DNA from: Tersicoccus mangrovi
Lineage (GTDB): Bacteria; Actinomycetota; Actinomycetes; Actinomycetales; Micrococcaceae
NCBI RefSeq assembly: GCF_036881825.1
Contig: NZ_JBAJMW010000001.1
Location: 186,001-250,000 of the forward strand
Direction of reading: 5' to 3'
DNA: 64,000 bases
The translations under genes were made by a program, and so were the position numbers. Every line of letters begins with the position of its first letter. The first letter of the stretch is position 1. The notes beneath the pieces are model-generated. The model made no database searches and had not been told where the DNA came from. It worked only from the letters and a program-made list of their open reading frames with translations. This document shows positions 17,519 through 25,925 of the stretch, piece after piece.

Positions 17519-18622
17519 TCAGGCGAGGGAGATCTCGCTGACCGGCTGGGACGAGTCGGCGCCGAAGCCGGTGCCGCTCGGGGCGACGCCGGCGGCCACG
17601 AGCTGAGCGCCGAGCGCGGCGACCATGGCGCCGTTGTCGGTGCACAGCCGCAGGGGCGGCACGGTCAGCTCGATGCCGGCTTCGGCGCAGCGCTGCGCGG
17701 TCAGCGCCCGCAGCCGGGAATTCGCGGCGACGCCGCCGCCGAGCAGCAGGGAGGTGATGCCGTGTTCCCGGCAGGCGAGCACGGCCTTGCGGGTGATGAC
17801 GTCGGCCACCGCCTCCTGGAAGGACGCGGCGACGTCGGCCACGGGTACCGTCTCGCCGCGGGCGGTGAAGCCCTCGACGACGCGGGCCACCGCGGTCTTG
17901 AGGCCGGAGAAGGAGAAGTCGTACCGGTGGGAGCCGGGTGCCTCCGTGGAGCCGAGGTACTTGGGCGCGGTCAGACCGCGGGGGAAGGCGAAGGCGCGGG
18001 GGTCCCCGTCGGCCGCGGCGGCGTCGATCGCCGGACCGCCCGGGTAGGCGAGGCCGAGGATGCGGGCCACCTTGTCGTAGGCCTCGCCGGCGGCGTCGTC
18101 GAGCGTCGCGCCGAGCAGCTCGACGTCGGAGGCGATCGAGCGGACCCGCAGGATCTCGGTGTGGCCGCCCGAGACGAGCAGGGCGCCCAGATTCTCGGGC
18201 AACGGGTTCTCGTTCTCGCTGCCCGCGGCGCTGTCGCTTGTCTCCCCGTCCAGCAGTCCGACGCCGACGTGCGCCACCAGGTGGTTGACCGCGTAGAGCG
18301 GCTTGCCGGTGGCCAGCGCCAGCGCCTTGGCCGCGCTGACGCCGACCATCAGCGCCCCGGAGAGGCCCGGGCCGGAGGTGACGGCGATGGCGTCGACGTC
18401 GGCCAGCCCGACGCCGGCGGTGTCGAGCGCGGCGCGGAGGGTGGGCAGCATGGCGTCCAGGTGGGCGCGCGAGGCGATCTCGGGGATGACGCCGCCGAAC
18501 CGCACGTGCTCGTCCATCGAGGAGGAGACGGCGTTGGCGAGCAGCCGGGTGCCGGAGACGACGCCGACACCGGTCTCGTCGCACGAGGACTCGATGCCGA
18601 GGACCAGGGGTCCGGTGCTCAT
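17519..18622 (-). CDS. tsaD: tRNA N6-threonylcarbamoyladenosine transferase TsaD
   Basis: TsaD transfers the threonylcarbamoyl group to A37 of ANN-decoding tRNAs, with TsaB and TsaE. The 367-residue protein has the ASKHA start LGIESSCDETGVGVV, the metal-binding HLVAH motif, SGGHTEI, GAAYDKVARILGLAYPGGP-like sequence (here AGEAYDKV), and LLLGGGVAANSRLR. The ATG overlaps the end of rimI by four bases, so translation is coupled. The order tsaE-tsaB-rimI-tsaD is typical of actinobacteria. Confidence 0.96.
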   Translation of the reverse strand: MSTGPLVLGIESSCDETGVGVVSGTRLLANAVSSSMDEHVRFGGVIPEIASRAHLDAMLPTLRAALDTAGVGLADVDAIAVTSGPGLSGALMVGVSAAKALALATGKPLYAVNHLVAHVGVGLLDGETSDSAAGSENENPLPENLGALLVSGGHTEILRVRSIASDVELLGATLDDAAGEAYDKVARILGLAYPGGPAIDAAAADGDPRAFAFPRGLTAPKYLGSTEAPGSHRYDFSFSGLKTAVARVVEGFTARGETVPVADVAASFQEAVADVITRKAVLACREHGITSLLLGGGVAANSRLRALTAQRCAEAGIELTVPPLRLCTDNGAMVAALGAQLVAAGVAPSGTGFGADSSQPVSEISLA

Positions 18623-19209
18623 GCGGTGCCTCCTCGCGGGGTGTCGTCGGTGGCGCCGTCGTCGGCGTGGCCGTTCCCGTCGGATCTCGCGGGCGCGGAG
18701 AGCTGCTTGCGCATGATCAGCGCGTCGACGCCGTCGCGGTAGTACCGGGGCCGCACGTGGATCTGTTCGAATCCGAACCGGAGGTAGAGGGCCTGCGCGC
18801 GGGGGTTGTCGCGGCGGACCTCGAGCAGCACGTCGTCGGCGCCGCGGCGGGTGGCCTCGTCGATCAGTGCGGTGAGCAGGGCGCTGCCGATACCGCGGCC
18901 CTCGTGCGCGGGCTCGACGGCGATGGTCTGCACGTCCGCGATCGGCAGCACGCACATCAGCCCGGCGTACCCCACGATCCGCGGCCCACGCGGCGTGAAG
19001 ATCTCGGCCACGAGGTACCGGCGGGTGTCCGTCTGGGCGAGCTCGTCGCGGAACATCTGGGCGGGCCAGGCGTCGATCGGGAACAGGCTCAGCTCGAGGG
19101 CGTGCACCGTGTCGAGGTCCGCCGCCGTCATGTCACGCAGGGTCGCCGTCTCGTAGGGCACAGCCCTGTCCGGCGCAGCCCTGTCCGGCACAGCCCTGTC
19201 CGGCGTCAT
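18619..19209 (-). CDS. rimI: RimI-like protein N-acetyltransferase
   Basis: RimI acetylates the N-terminal alanine of ribosomal protein bS18, and in actinobacteria may act more widely. The 196-residue protein has the GNAT acetyl-CoA loop VEPAHEGRGIGSALLTALI and the segment LLEVRRDNPRAQALYLRFGFEQIHVRPRYY typical of RimI. The ATG overlaps the tsaB stop as ATGA. The first 18 residues contain a repeated DRAxP unit coded by a 15-bp tandem repeat and are not part of the fold; translation could also begin at Met27. The tail after residue 175 is low complexity. Confidence 0.9.
   Translation of the reverse strand: MTPDRAVPDRAAPDRAVPYETATLRDMTAADLDTVHALELSLFPIDAWPAQMFRDELAQTDTRRYLVAEIFTPRGPRIVGYAGLMCVLPIADVQTIAVEPAHEGRGIGSALLTALIDEATRRGADDVLLEVRRDNPRAQALYLRFGFEQIHVRPRYYRDGVDALIMRKQLSAPARSDGNGHADDGATDDTPRGGTA
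19159..19203. repeat. 15-bp minisatellite, three copies, in the 5' end of rimI
   Basis: The unit CACAGCCCTGTCCGG occurs three times in tandem (the middle copy with A to G at position 2). It encodes the peptide repeat DRA(V/A)P near the RimI N-terminus. Copy number can change without a frameshift because the unit is a multiple of three. Confidence 0.9.
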
Positions 19210-19937
19210 GCCCGCACCCCTGGCCCGAGCGCCGACTTGCGGGCGGCGGGAACCTTCGCATCGGACTCGCGCAGGTAGAGCGGCGCGGTGTCCGTCAGCC
19301 CGGCGGCCGCGGGGTCGCCCCCGGCACGGGCGAGGGCGGCGAGCGCGACGGCACCGACGGCGGTCGCGTGCGGCAGCAGGTCGGGGTGGTGGGCGGTCCC
19401 GGCCAGCCGGTCGGCGTACAGGCCGGCTCCGGCGCCGAACACGGGCAGGGCCGGCAGGGTGTCGGGGGCGCCGACGTGCGGGCCGTCGACGAGTTCGACG
19501 GCGCCATCGGCGCCACCGATGCCGCCGGTGCCGTCGGCCGCGACCCGGGCGTGGGCCCAGTACAGCTCGCGGCGGCGCGCGTCGGTGGCGACGAGGAACT
19601 CGCCGGTCGCTCCGGCGTCGGCGGCCTGGGCGGCGAGGGCGTGCAGGCTCCCGACGCCCCAGCAGGGCACGTCCCAGGCGAAGGCGAGGGTGCGGGCGGT
19701 CATGATGCCGGCGCGCAGCCCGGTGAAGGGGCCGGGACCGGTGCCGACGACGACGGCGTCGGGCCGGGTGGCGGTGCTCGTCCCGGGCAGGCGGGCCAGG
19801 AGGCCGGCGACGGCGGGAGTGAGCTGTTCGGCGTGGTGCCGGGTGTCGGCGGTGGACCACTCGGAGAGCACGGATCCGGTGCCGTCCAGCAGAGCGGCGG
19901 AGGCACCCGCGGAGGTGTCCAGACTCAGCAACAGCAC
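19206..19937 (-). CDS. tsaB: tRNA threonylcarbamoyladenosine biosynthesis protein TsaB
   Basis: TsaB is the non-catalytic ASKHA partner that activates TsaD. The 243-residue protein starts VLLLSLDTSAGASAALLDG and has the conserved GTGPGPFTGLRAGI and ATDARRRELYWA. The GTG start at 19937 is six bases after a TACACT hexamer, so a second, leaderless promoter lies inside the alr-tsaE-tsaB cluster. The frame is open upstream but without conservation. It is followed by rimI with a 4-base overlap. Confidence 0.93.
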   Translation of the reverse strand: MLLLSLDTSAGASAALLDGTGSVLSEWSTADTRHHAEQLTPAVAGLLARLPGTSTATRPDAVVVGTGPGPFTGLRAGIMTARTLAFAWDVPCWGVGSLHALAAQAADAGATGEFLVATDARRRELYWAHARVAADGTGGIGGADGAVELVDGPHVGAPDTLPALPVFGAGAGLYADRLAGTAHHPDLLPHATAVGAVALAALARAGGDPAAAGLTDTAPLYLRESDAKVPAARKSALGPGVRA

Positions 19938-19943
19938 CCCGAC

Positions 19944-19949
19944 AGTGTA
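19944..19949 (-). promoter_or_regulatory. -10 element of tsaB (leaderless)
   Basis: TACACT on the minus strand is six bases from the tsaB GTG and lies in the 107-base gap after tsaE, so tsaB-rimI-tsaD can be expressed independently of alr-tsaE. Confidence 0.5.
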
Positions 19950-20044
19950 CGCGCGTGCCCGGCCCTCCCCTGCCGCGGTCTCCCGCCGGCCCGCCGGCGC
20001 CCGCGGCCCGTCAGACCCCGGGGCCCCTCGAGAGCGCCGGCCCG

Positions 20045-20602
20045 TCAGAGCTCGCCGAGATCCCGCTCGCACCAGGCCGGGCCGTAGGCGACGGCGGTGA
20101 TGGTGCGCGGCTCCTCGTCCTCGGCGGCGTCGTCGTCACCCTCCCCGGGAGAGCCGTGCCCGAGCGCGCCGGCCGCGGACCCGACCTCGCGGTCGAGCGT
20201 GATGACGAGCCGGGACTCGCTGAGCTCCTCGGCCATGCCCTCGCCCCACTCGATCACGGTGACGGCGTCGTCGAGGCTCGAGTCGAGGTCCAGATCCGCG
20301 AGCTCCGCGGCGGAGCCGAGCCGGTAGGCGTCGACGTGCACGAGCTCCGGGCCGCCGGGTCGCGGGCCCGACGCGAGGTTCGGGTGGATGCGCACGAGCA
20401 CGAACGTCGGCGAGATGATGCCCGGCCGCACGCCCAGGCCCTCGCCGAGGCCCTGGGTGAAGGTGGTCTTGCCGGCGCCGAGCCCGCCGCTGAGCAGCAG
20501 CACGTCCCCGGCCTGCAGGGACCGGCCGATCCGCCGGGCGAGGGCCTGTGTCTGGCCGGCCGAGGCGGTGACCCAGCTGCGGGTCCAGACCGGCGCGCTC
20601 AC
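20045..20602 (-). CDS. tsaE: tRNA threonylcarbamoyladenosine ATPase TsaE
   Basis: TsaE is the P-loop ATPase that drives turnover of the TsaBD complex. The 185-residue protein has the Walker A loop GGLGAGKTT (residues 39-47), the family signature ISPTFVLV, and HVDAYRLGSAAELADLDLD. A linker rich in Asp and Glu (GEGDDDAAEDEE) near the C-terminus is an unusual insertion. The GTG start overlaps the alr stop as GTGA. Confidence 0.95.
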   Translation of the reverse strand: MSAPVWTRSWVTASAGQTQALARRIGRSLQAGDVLLLSGGLGAGKTTFTQGLGEGLGVRPGIISPTFVLVRIHPNLASGPRPGGPELVHVDAYRLGSAAELADLDLDSSLDDAVTVIEWGEGMAEELSESRLVITLDREVGSAAGALGHGSPGEGDDDAAEDEEPRTITAVAYGPAWCERDLGEL

Positions 20603-21858
20603 CGGGCGGTACCGCTGTCGCGGTAGACGCGGGGCACGCGGGTGCCGATGCGGGTGACCACCTCGTAGTTGATGGTCTGCGCCGCCTCGGCCCACTCCTC
20701 GACCGCGGGCGCCCCCGTCGCGGGGTCGCCGAACAGGACGGCGTCGGTGCCGAGCAGTGCGTCCGGGTCCGTCGGTACCGGGTCGACGAGGTCGACGACG
20801 AACTGGTCCATCGCGATGCGCCCGGCCACGGTGTGCCGCTGCCCGTCGATGGTCACCGGTGCGTCCGCGGCGATCCGCGGCACGCCGTCCGCGTACCCGA
20901 CGGGCACGAGCGCGAGGGTCGAGGCCGCCTCGGTGCGGTAGCGCAGCCCGTAGGAGATGCCCTGCCCGGCGGGCACGTGCTTGATGTTGGCGATCGCGGC
21001 ACGCAGCGTCATCGCCGGCGTCAGCCCGAGCTCGGCGGCGGTGATACCCGCCAGCGGGGAGAGGCCGTAGATGGACACCCCGGCGCGGACCAGGTCGAAG
21101 TGCGTCTCGGGCCGCGTGAGAATGGCCGGCGAGTTGGCCAGGTGGCGCACCTCGAGCCGGGCTCCGGCGTCCTCGGCAACGGCGACGGCGGCCCGGAAGG
21201 CGGCCACCTGGGCGTCGGTCTCGGGCCGGACGGGCTCGTCGGCGACGGCGAGGTGGGAGAACACCCCGACGAAGCGCACCCGGCCGGCCGCCTCGTGGTC
21301 GAGGGCCGCGCGGACGAGCACCGGCCACTGCTCGGCGGTGCAGCCGTTCCGACCCAGTCCGGTGTCGATCTTCAGGTGGACGCGAGCGGGACGGCCGGCC
21401 GCCTCCGCGGCGGCGGCGATCGGCTCGAGCTCCCAGCCGGAGACGCCGAGGTCGACGTCCGCGTCGACGGCCGCAGCGAAGTCGGTGGCGGGCGTGTGCA
21501 GCCAGGCGAGCAGCGGGGCGTCGATCCCGGCGCGGCGCAGCACGAGGGCCTCGGAGACGTGGGCGACGCCGAGCCAGTCGGCTCCGGCCTCGAGTGCGGC
21601 GGTGGCGACCGGCAGCATCCCGTGGCCGTACGCGTCGGCCTTGACGACTGCCATCAGTGCGGCGGGGGCGACCCGGCTGCGCAGGATCCGGACGTTGTGC
21701 CGGATGGCGGCGAGGTCGACGACGGCGGAGCGTTCGGCCGCCCGGGGGTCGACCGGCGCGCCGGCGTCGGCGTTCAAGAAGTCGGCCGGGGCGTCGGCGG
21801 AGGAGATGGTGGTGGCGGCGTCAGCTGCGGTGTCGGTCCGGTCGGTCACGCCCGCCAT
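20599..21858 (-). CDS. alr: alanine racemase
   Basis: This PLP enzyme interconverts L- and D-alanine for peptidoglycan. The 419-residue protein has the PLP lysine Lys73 in AVVKADAYGHG, HLKIDTGLGRNG, HLANSPA, and the catalytic tyrosine in GISYGLRYR. The first 40 or so residues form a non-conserved Ala/Thr/Asp-rich extension, so the true start may lie downstream (for example at the GTG of codon 4 or later). It is the first gene of the alr-tsaE cluster. Confidence 0.95.
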   Translation of the reverse strand: MAGVTDRTDTAADAATTISSADAPADFLNADAGAPVDPRAAERSAVVDLAAIRHNVRILRSRVAPAALMAVVKADAYGHGMLPVATAALEAGADWLGVAHVSEALVLRRAGIDAPLLAWLHTPATDFAAAVDADVDLGVSGWELEPIAAAAEAAGRPARVHLKIDTGLGRNGCTAEQWPVLVRAALDHEAAGRVRFVGVFSHLAVADEPVRPETDAQVAAFRAAVAVAEDAGARLEVRHLANSPAILTRPETHFDLVRAGVSIYGLSPLAGITAAELGLTPAMTLRAAIANIKHVPAGQGISYGLRYRTEAASTLALVPVGYADGVPRIAADAPVTIDGQRHTVAGRIAMDQFVVDLVDPVPTDPDALLGTDAVLFGDPATGAPAVEEWAEAAQTINYEVVTRIGTRVPRVYRDSGTAR

Positions 21859-21909
21859 TGTCCCATCCCCACCCCGGCCGCCCGTCAGGAGCGGGCTCGA
21901 CGGCCGGTG

Positions 21910-23055
21910 TCAGGCGTCGGAGAGGCGGCCGATCGTCGCGGTCGCCCGGCGCACCGCCCCGGTGGGGACGTCGGCGATGAGGTCCTCGAGGAACCGGTAG
22001 CGGCGCAGCCAGTGCCGGCTCACCCCGGGCCGTTCCTCGGCCACCCCGTGCCACCAGTCCGCGATGTCGCCCCAGCCCGGGGCGGCGAGCGAACCGCCCA
22101 CCTGCTGCACGGACAGCGACGCGCACAGGTTGGCGAAGCCGAGCCGGTCCGCGAGGGACCAGCCGGCCAGGGTGCCGACGAGGAAGGCGGCGCTGAAGCT
22201 GTCCCCCGCCCCCGTGGGGTCCCACGCGGTGACGGGAAGGGCGGGTGCCCACTCCTCCTCCCCCGTGATCGCGTCGATCGCCAGCGCTCCCCGGGACCCG
22301 TGGGTGACGACGGCGATCGGCACCCGGTCCGCGAGTGCGTACAGCGCGGCCCACGGGTCGTCGGTGCGGGTCAGGGCCATCGCCTCGGTGGCGTTGGGAA
22401 GGAAGGCGTGGAAGTGCCGGAGGTTCTCCAGGACCTCCGGGGACCAGGCACCCGTGGGATCCCAGCCGACGTGCCCGAACAGCGGGGTCCCGGCGCCGGC
22501 GGCGGCGAGCGCCCACGGCTCGACGGTCTCCCGGACCGGCACCATGGCCGCCCGCGCGGCGGGCGGGTCGCCCATCAGCTCCGAGTCCGGCACCGGGCCC
22601 GGGTGCCCGTGGCTGATCATCGACCGGTCGCGGTTGACCGAGAGCGACACCGTGACCGGGGAGTGCCAGTGCGGGAAGCGGCGCGACCGGGAGAGGTCGA
22701 CGTGCTCCTGACCGGACAGGATGTCCCACGTGAACTCGCCGTACCCGTCGTCGCCGAACGCGGCCGCGAGCGAGGTGTGCAGCCCGAGACGGCTGGCGGC
22801 GATGGCCTGGTTGGCCACCCCGCCGGGGCTGGTGCCCATGCCGTCCGCCCATACCTCGGTGCCGTCGGCGGGCGGGCCGCCGAGGCCGGTGAAGATGATG
22901 TCGGTGAACACCCAGCCCGTCAGCAGCAGGTCGAACGGGGGTGTGGCGTCCCCCTCGGCGGCACGAATCCGGGCGAGTGGGTCGAAGCGGCGCGCGTCCC
23001 CGCCTGCGCCCGGGTTCACGGACGGTCTCGCTCGAGCGCGGCCCAGGTCATGCAC
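21910..23055 (-). CDS. PfkB-family carbohydrate kinase
   Basis: Ribokinase-like enzymes phosphorylate sugars or nucleosides with ATP. The 381-residue protein has the N-terminal substrate region GMGTSPGGVANQAIAASRLG and the C-terminal signature WDPTGAGDSFSAAFLVG with the catalytic aspartate. The reading frame opens with a GTG at 23055; a second GTG at 23019 begins closer to the conserved part (FDLLLTGWVFTDII), so the start is uncertain. It is divergent from the GH4 glycosidase across only 35 bases, which suggests joint control in one sugar pathway. The substrate is unknown. Confidence 0.88.
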   Translation of the reverse strand: MHDLGRARARPSVNPGAGGDARRFDPLARIRAAEGDATPPFDLLLTGWVFTDIIFTGLGGPPADGTEVWADGMGTSPGGVANQAIAASRLGLHTSLAAAFGDDGYGEFTWDILSGQEHVDLSRSRRFPHWHSPVTVSLSVNRDRSMISHGHPGPVPDSELMGDPPAARAAMVPVRETVEPWALAAAGAGTPLFGHVGWDPTGAWSPEVLENLRHFHAFLPNATEAMALTRTDDPWAALYALADRVPIAVVTHGSRGALAIDAITGEEEWAPALPVTAWDPTGAGDSFSAAFLVGTLAGWSLADRLGFANLCASLSVQQVGGSLAAPGWGDIADWWHGVAEERPGVSRHWLRRYRFLEDLIADVPTGAVRRATATIGRLSDA

Positions 23056-23077
23056 CGCAGGCTACGGCAGGGTGCGG

Positions 23078-23083
23078 CACAAT
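23078..23083 (+). promoter_or_regulatory. -10 element of the GH4 gene (leaderless)
   Basis: CACAAT is seven bases upstream of the GH4 ATG. On the opposite strand TAGCCT (23059-23064) could serve the kinase gene, so both promoters are packed into the 35-base divergent gap. Confidence 0.4.
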
Positions 23084-23090
23084 ACGAGCC

Positions 23091-24491
23091 ATGCGGCTGA
23101 CCATCCTCGGCGGCGGCGGTTTCCGCGTCCCGCTCGTCCACCGGGCGCTGACCCGGGGCCGGTTCGCGGGCCTCGTGAACCATCTCGTCCTGCACGACGT
23201 CGACGAGATGCGCCTCGCGGGGATCGCCGCGGTCCTGGCCGACGGGTCCGCCCGGGACGGCGCGCCCGCGGCAGCGGGCCCGACCGTGACGACGACGACC
23301 GACCTGACCGCGGCGCTGACGGGCGCCGACGTCGTCTTCGCAGCCCTGCGGCCCGGCGGCACGCACGGTCGGGTGCTCGACGAGCGGATCGCGATGGCGC
23401 ACGGCCTGCTCGGCCAGGAGACCGTCGGCGCGGGCGGCCTGAGCTACGCCCTGCGCTCGGTGCCGGTGATGCGCCAGATCGCAGCGACACTGGCCGAGAT
23501 CGCTCCGGACGCCTGGCTGATCGACTTCACCAACCCGGCCGGCATCGTCACCGAGGCTCTGGCCCCCTCGCTGGGCAATCGGGTGATCGGCATCTGCGAC
23601 TCCCCCATCGGGCTCGTCCGGCGCGCCGCGACCGCCGCCGGCCTGCACCTGGCTGGCGGCGCAACGGGCCCCGGTTCCCTGGCCGGGGTCGACTACCTGG
23701 GCATCAACCACCTGGGCTGGGTGCGCGGGCTGCGGGACCCGGCCGGGGGCGACGACGCCGCCGACCGGCTGCCCGCCCTGCTGGCCGACCCGGACGCACT
23801 GTTCTCATTCGAGGAGGGCCGCGTCTTCGGGCCGGAGCTGCTCGGCGTGCTCGGCGCCGTGCCGAACGAGTACCTGTTCTACTACTACTTCGCGCGGGAG
23901 GCCGTCACGGCCCTGGCCGGCTCCCGGCAGACCCGGGGTGAGAGCATCGAGGCCGCCCAGCGGGACCTGTACCCGGCGCTGACCACGGCGCCGGACCCGG
24001 CCGCCCGGTGGGAAGCCGCCCGGCGCGCCCGCGAGGAGGGCTACCTCGCCGAGGCCCGCACCGAGGGCGAGGACCGCGACGAGGCGGACCTGGCCGGCGG
24101 CGGCTACGAGCAGGTGGCCCTTTCCGCGATGGCCGCGCTGCTCACGGACGAGCCGGCCGAATTGATCGTCAACGTCCGCAACGACGCCGCGGGCAGCCCC
24201 GCGGTGACGGGTCTGCCCGCGGACGCCGTCGTCGAGGTCCCCTGCCGGGTCGACGGCCGGGGCGCGGTCCCCCTGCGCACCGGGGCCGACCCCACGGTCC
24301 ACCAGCTGGGTCTGCTCGCGACGGTCAAGGCCGTCGAGCGGGAGGTCGTGGCGGCGGTGACCCACGGGGACCGGGACGCGGCGCTGCGCGCGTTCGCCCT
24401 GCACCCACTGATCGACTCGGCGCACGTCGCGCGCCGGGTCCTGGCGGACTACGAGGCGGCGTTCCCAGACCTGCCCCGGCTGTGGCCCTGA
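23091..24491 (+). CDS. family 4 glycosidase (6-phospho-beta-glucosidase-like)
   Basis: GH4 enzymes hydrolyse glycosides by an NAD+- and metal-dependent redox mechanism. The 466-residue protein has the Rossmann start TILGGGGFRVPLVHRAL, the substrate loop DFTNPAGIVTEAL, the metal cysteine in GICDSPIGL and the metal histidine in GINHLGWVRGL. Length and motifs fit the 6-phospho-beta-glucosidase branch. However, the neighbouring transporter is of ABC type and would deliver an unphosphorylated sugar, so the PfkB kinase may act first or the specificity may differ. It is convergent with the ABC genes. Confidence 0.9.
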   Translation: MRLTILGGGGFRVPLVHRALTRGRFAGLVNHLVLHDVDEMRLAGIAAVLADGSARDGAPAAAGPTVTTTTDLTAALTGADVVFAALRPGGTHGRVLDERIAMAHGLLGQETVGAGGLSYALRSVPVMRQIAATLAEIAPDAWLIDFTNPAGIVTEALAPSLGNRVIGICDSPIGLVRRAATAAGLHLAGGATGPGSLAGVDYLGINHLGWVRGLRDPAGGDDAADRLPALLADPDALFSFEEGRVFGPELLGVLGAVPNEYLFYYYFAREAVTALAGSRQTRGESIEAAQRDLYPALTTAPDPAARWEAARRAREEGYLAEARTEGEDRDEADLAGGGYEQVALSAMAALLTDEPAELIVNVRNDAAGSPAVTGLPADAVVEVPCRVDGRGAVPLRTGADPTVHQLGLLATVKAVEREVVAAVTHGDRDAALRAFALHPLIDSAHVARRVLADYEAAFPDLPRLWP

Positions 24492-24496
24492 GCAGG

Positions 24497-24513
24497 ACCG
24501 GCACGGAGCCGGT
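24497..24513. terminator. weak hairpin between convergent GH4 and ABC genes
   Basis: ACCGGC-N5-GCCGGT lies in the 43-base gap between two stop codons. A slightly shifted alternative pairing (CGGCAC/GTGCCG) is also possible. It is a plausible shared terminator but short. Confidence 0.45.
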
Positions 24514-24534
24514 GCCGATCAGCACCGTCGTCGA

Positions 24535-25905
24535 TCAGCCCTGGCCGGCGGCCTTGTTCGCGGCGGCCTCGGCGGCGTCCAGCCCCGAGCCGACGTCACG
24601 CCGGCCGAGGAAGATCTCGTTGAAGATCGGGTGGAACGCAGCCTGCGCGGCCTGGAACTTCGCGTTCGACGGCGCCTGGATGACGTCGCCCTCCGCGGCC
24701 TTCGCGAACGGGGTCGGGTCCACGTTCTTGGTCTTCCAGTAGGCGTTGAACGCCGACTGGGCGGGCTTGACCGCCGGCAGCGCGGCGCCGTCGGCCCCGA
24801 TGAACTGGGAGCCCTCGGCGGAGCCGAGCCACTGCAGCACCTTGGTCGTGGCGTCCTGGTGGGCGCTCTTGGCGTTGCCGACCGCGACCACGGAGTTGAC
24901 CACCGACACCGCGCCCTTGGCGCCGGCCGGCAGCGGGGCGATGCCCCAGTCGAAGGTCGCACCGTCGGAGACGTTCTTCAGGTTGTACAGGCCGGACTGG
25001 AACAGCGCCATCTTGCCCTGGAGGAACTGATCGCGGGCGAAGTCGCCGTTGTCGTTGGTGTTCGCCGCGGACGGGGCCACCTTGTCCTTGGTGATGAGGT
25101 CGACGATGTACTGGAACGCCGCGGTGCTCTCGTCGGAGGCGAAGGCGAACTTGTCGCCGTCCTCGAACTTCCCGCCGTTGGAGCCGATGAAGTTGTAGTA
25201 GATCGCCTGCAGGTCCTGGGAGGCGTTGTAGCCCCACTGGGTCACGTGGTTGCCGTCGAAGCCGGGCTGGTCGGCGGTCTTGCCGCTCGCGTCCTTCGTC
25301 AGCTTCTTCGTGGCCGCGACGAGGGTGTCCTTCGACGCATCGGGATTCCACGTCAGCTTCGAGACGTCGACGCCGGCCTGCTGGACGAGCTTCTTGTTGT
25401 AGTACACCGCGATGCCGCCGTCGGTCAGCTGGGGGACGCCCCACAGCTTGTCCTTGTACGTGTACTGCTGCACGGACGAGTCGACCCAGTCCTTCTTCTC
25501 GCTGTCGAACGAGGAGCCGATCTCCATCAGGTTCCCGCTGTCGGCGTAGGCCTTGAAGTTGGAGGCGTTCATCAGGCTGATGTCGTCGGCGTTGCCGCCG
25601 GAGACGTCGGCCCGCAGCTTGTCCCAGTAGTTCGCCCACGGCACGAGCACCGTCTTGACGGTGATGTCGGGGTTCTTCGCGGAGAACTCCTTGAACGACG
25701 CGTCGTAGGCCTTCTGGACCTGGTTGTCCCAGAGGCGGACGGTGACGGTGACCTTCTGGCCGGAGGCGCCGGAGGACGCGTTGCCGCTGCCGCCGCCGTT
25801 GCCCGCGGCCGGGGAGCACCCGGTGAGGACGAGGACGGTGGCGGCCGCGATGGCGGTGAAGCCGCTGAGTGCACCGGCGAACCGGGAGCGTGGAGAGAGG
25901 GCCAT
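24535..25905 (-). CDS. sugar ABC transporter substrate-binding lipoprotein
   Basis: The 456-residue protein is an extracellular solute-binding protein of the CUT1 class. It has a signal peptide ending in the lipobox LTGC with lipidated Cys30, a Gly/Ser-rich linker, and the binding-protein fold (VTVRLWDNQVQKAYDASFKEF, LWGVPQLTDGGIAVYYNKKL, MALFQSGLYNL). I chose the ATG at 25905 (MALSPRSRF), preceded by AAAGG; the frame extends upstream without conservation. It follows the two permease genes. The ligand is probably an oligo- or disaccharide, unspecified. Confidence 0.93.
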   Translation of the reverse strand: MALSPRSRFAGALSGFTAIAAATVLVLTGCSPAAGNGGGSGNASSGASGQKVTVTVRLWDNQVQKAYDASFKEFSAKNPDITVKTVLVPWANYWDKLRADVSGGNADDISLMNASNFKAYADSGNLMEIGSSFDSEKKDWVDSSVQQYTYKDKLWGVPQLTDGGIAVYYNKKLVQQAGVDVSKLTWNPDASKDTLVAATKKLTKDASGKTADQPGFDGNHVTQWGYNASQDLQAIYYNFIGSNGGKFEDGDKFAFASDESTAAFQYIVDLITKDKVAPSAANTNDNGDFARDQFLQGKMALFQSGLYNLKNVSDGATFDWGIAPLPAGAKGAVSVVNSVVAVGNAKSAHQDATTKVLQWLGSAEGSQFIGADGAALPAVKPAQSAFNAYWKTKNVDPTPFAKAAEGDVIQAPSNAKFQAAQAAFHPIFNEIFLGRRDVGSGLDAAEAAANKAAGQG

Positions 25906-25925
25906 GGGACGACCTTTCGGGAGGA

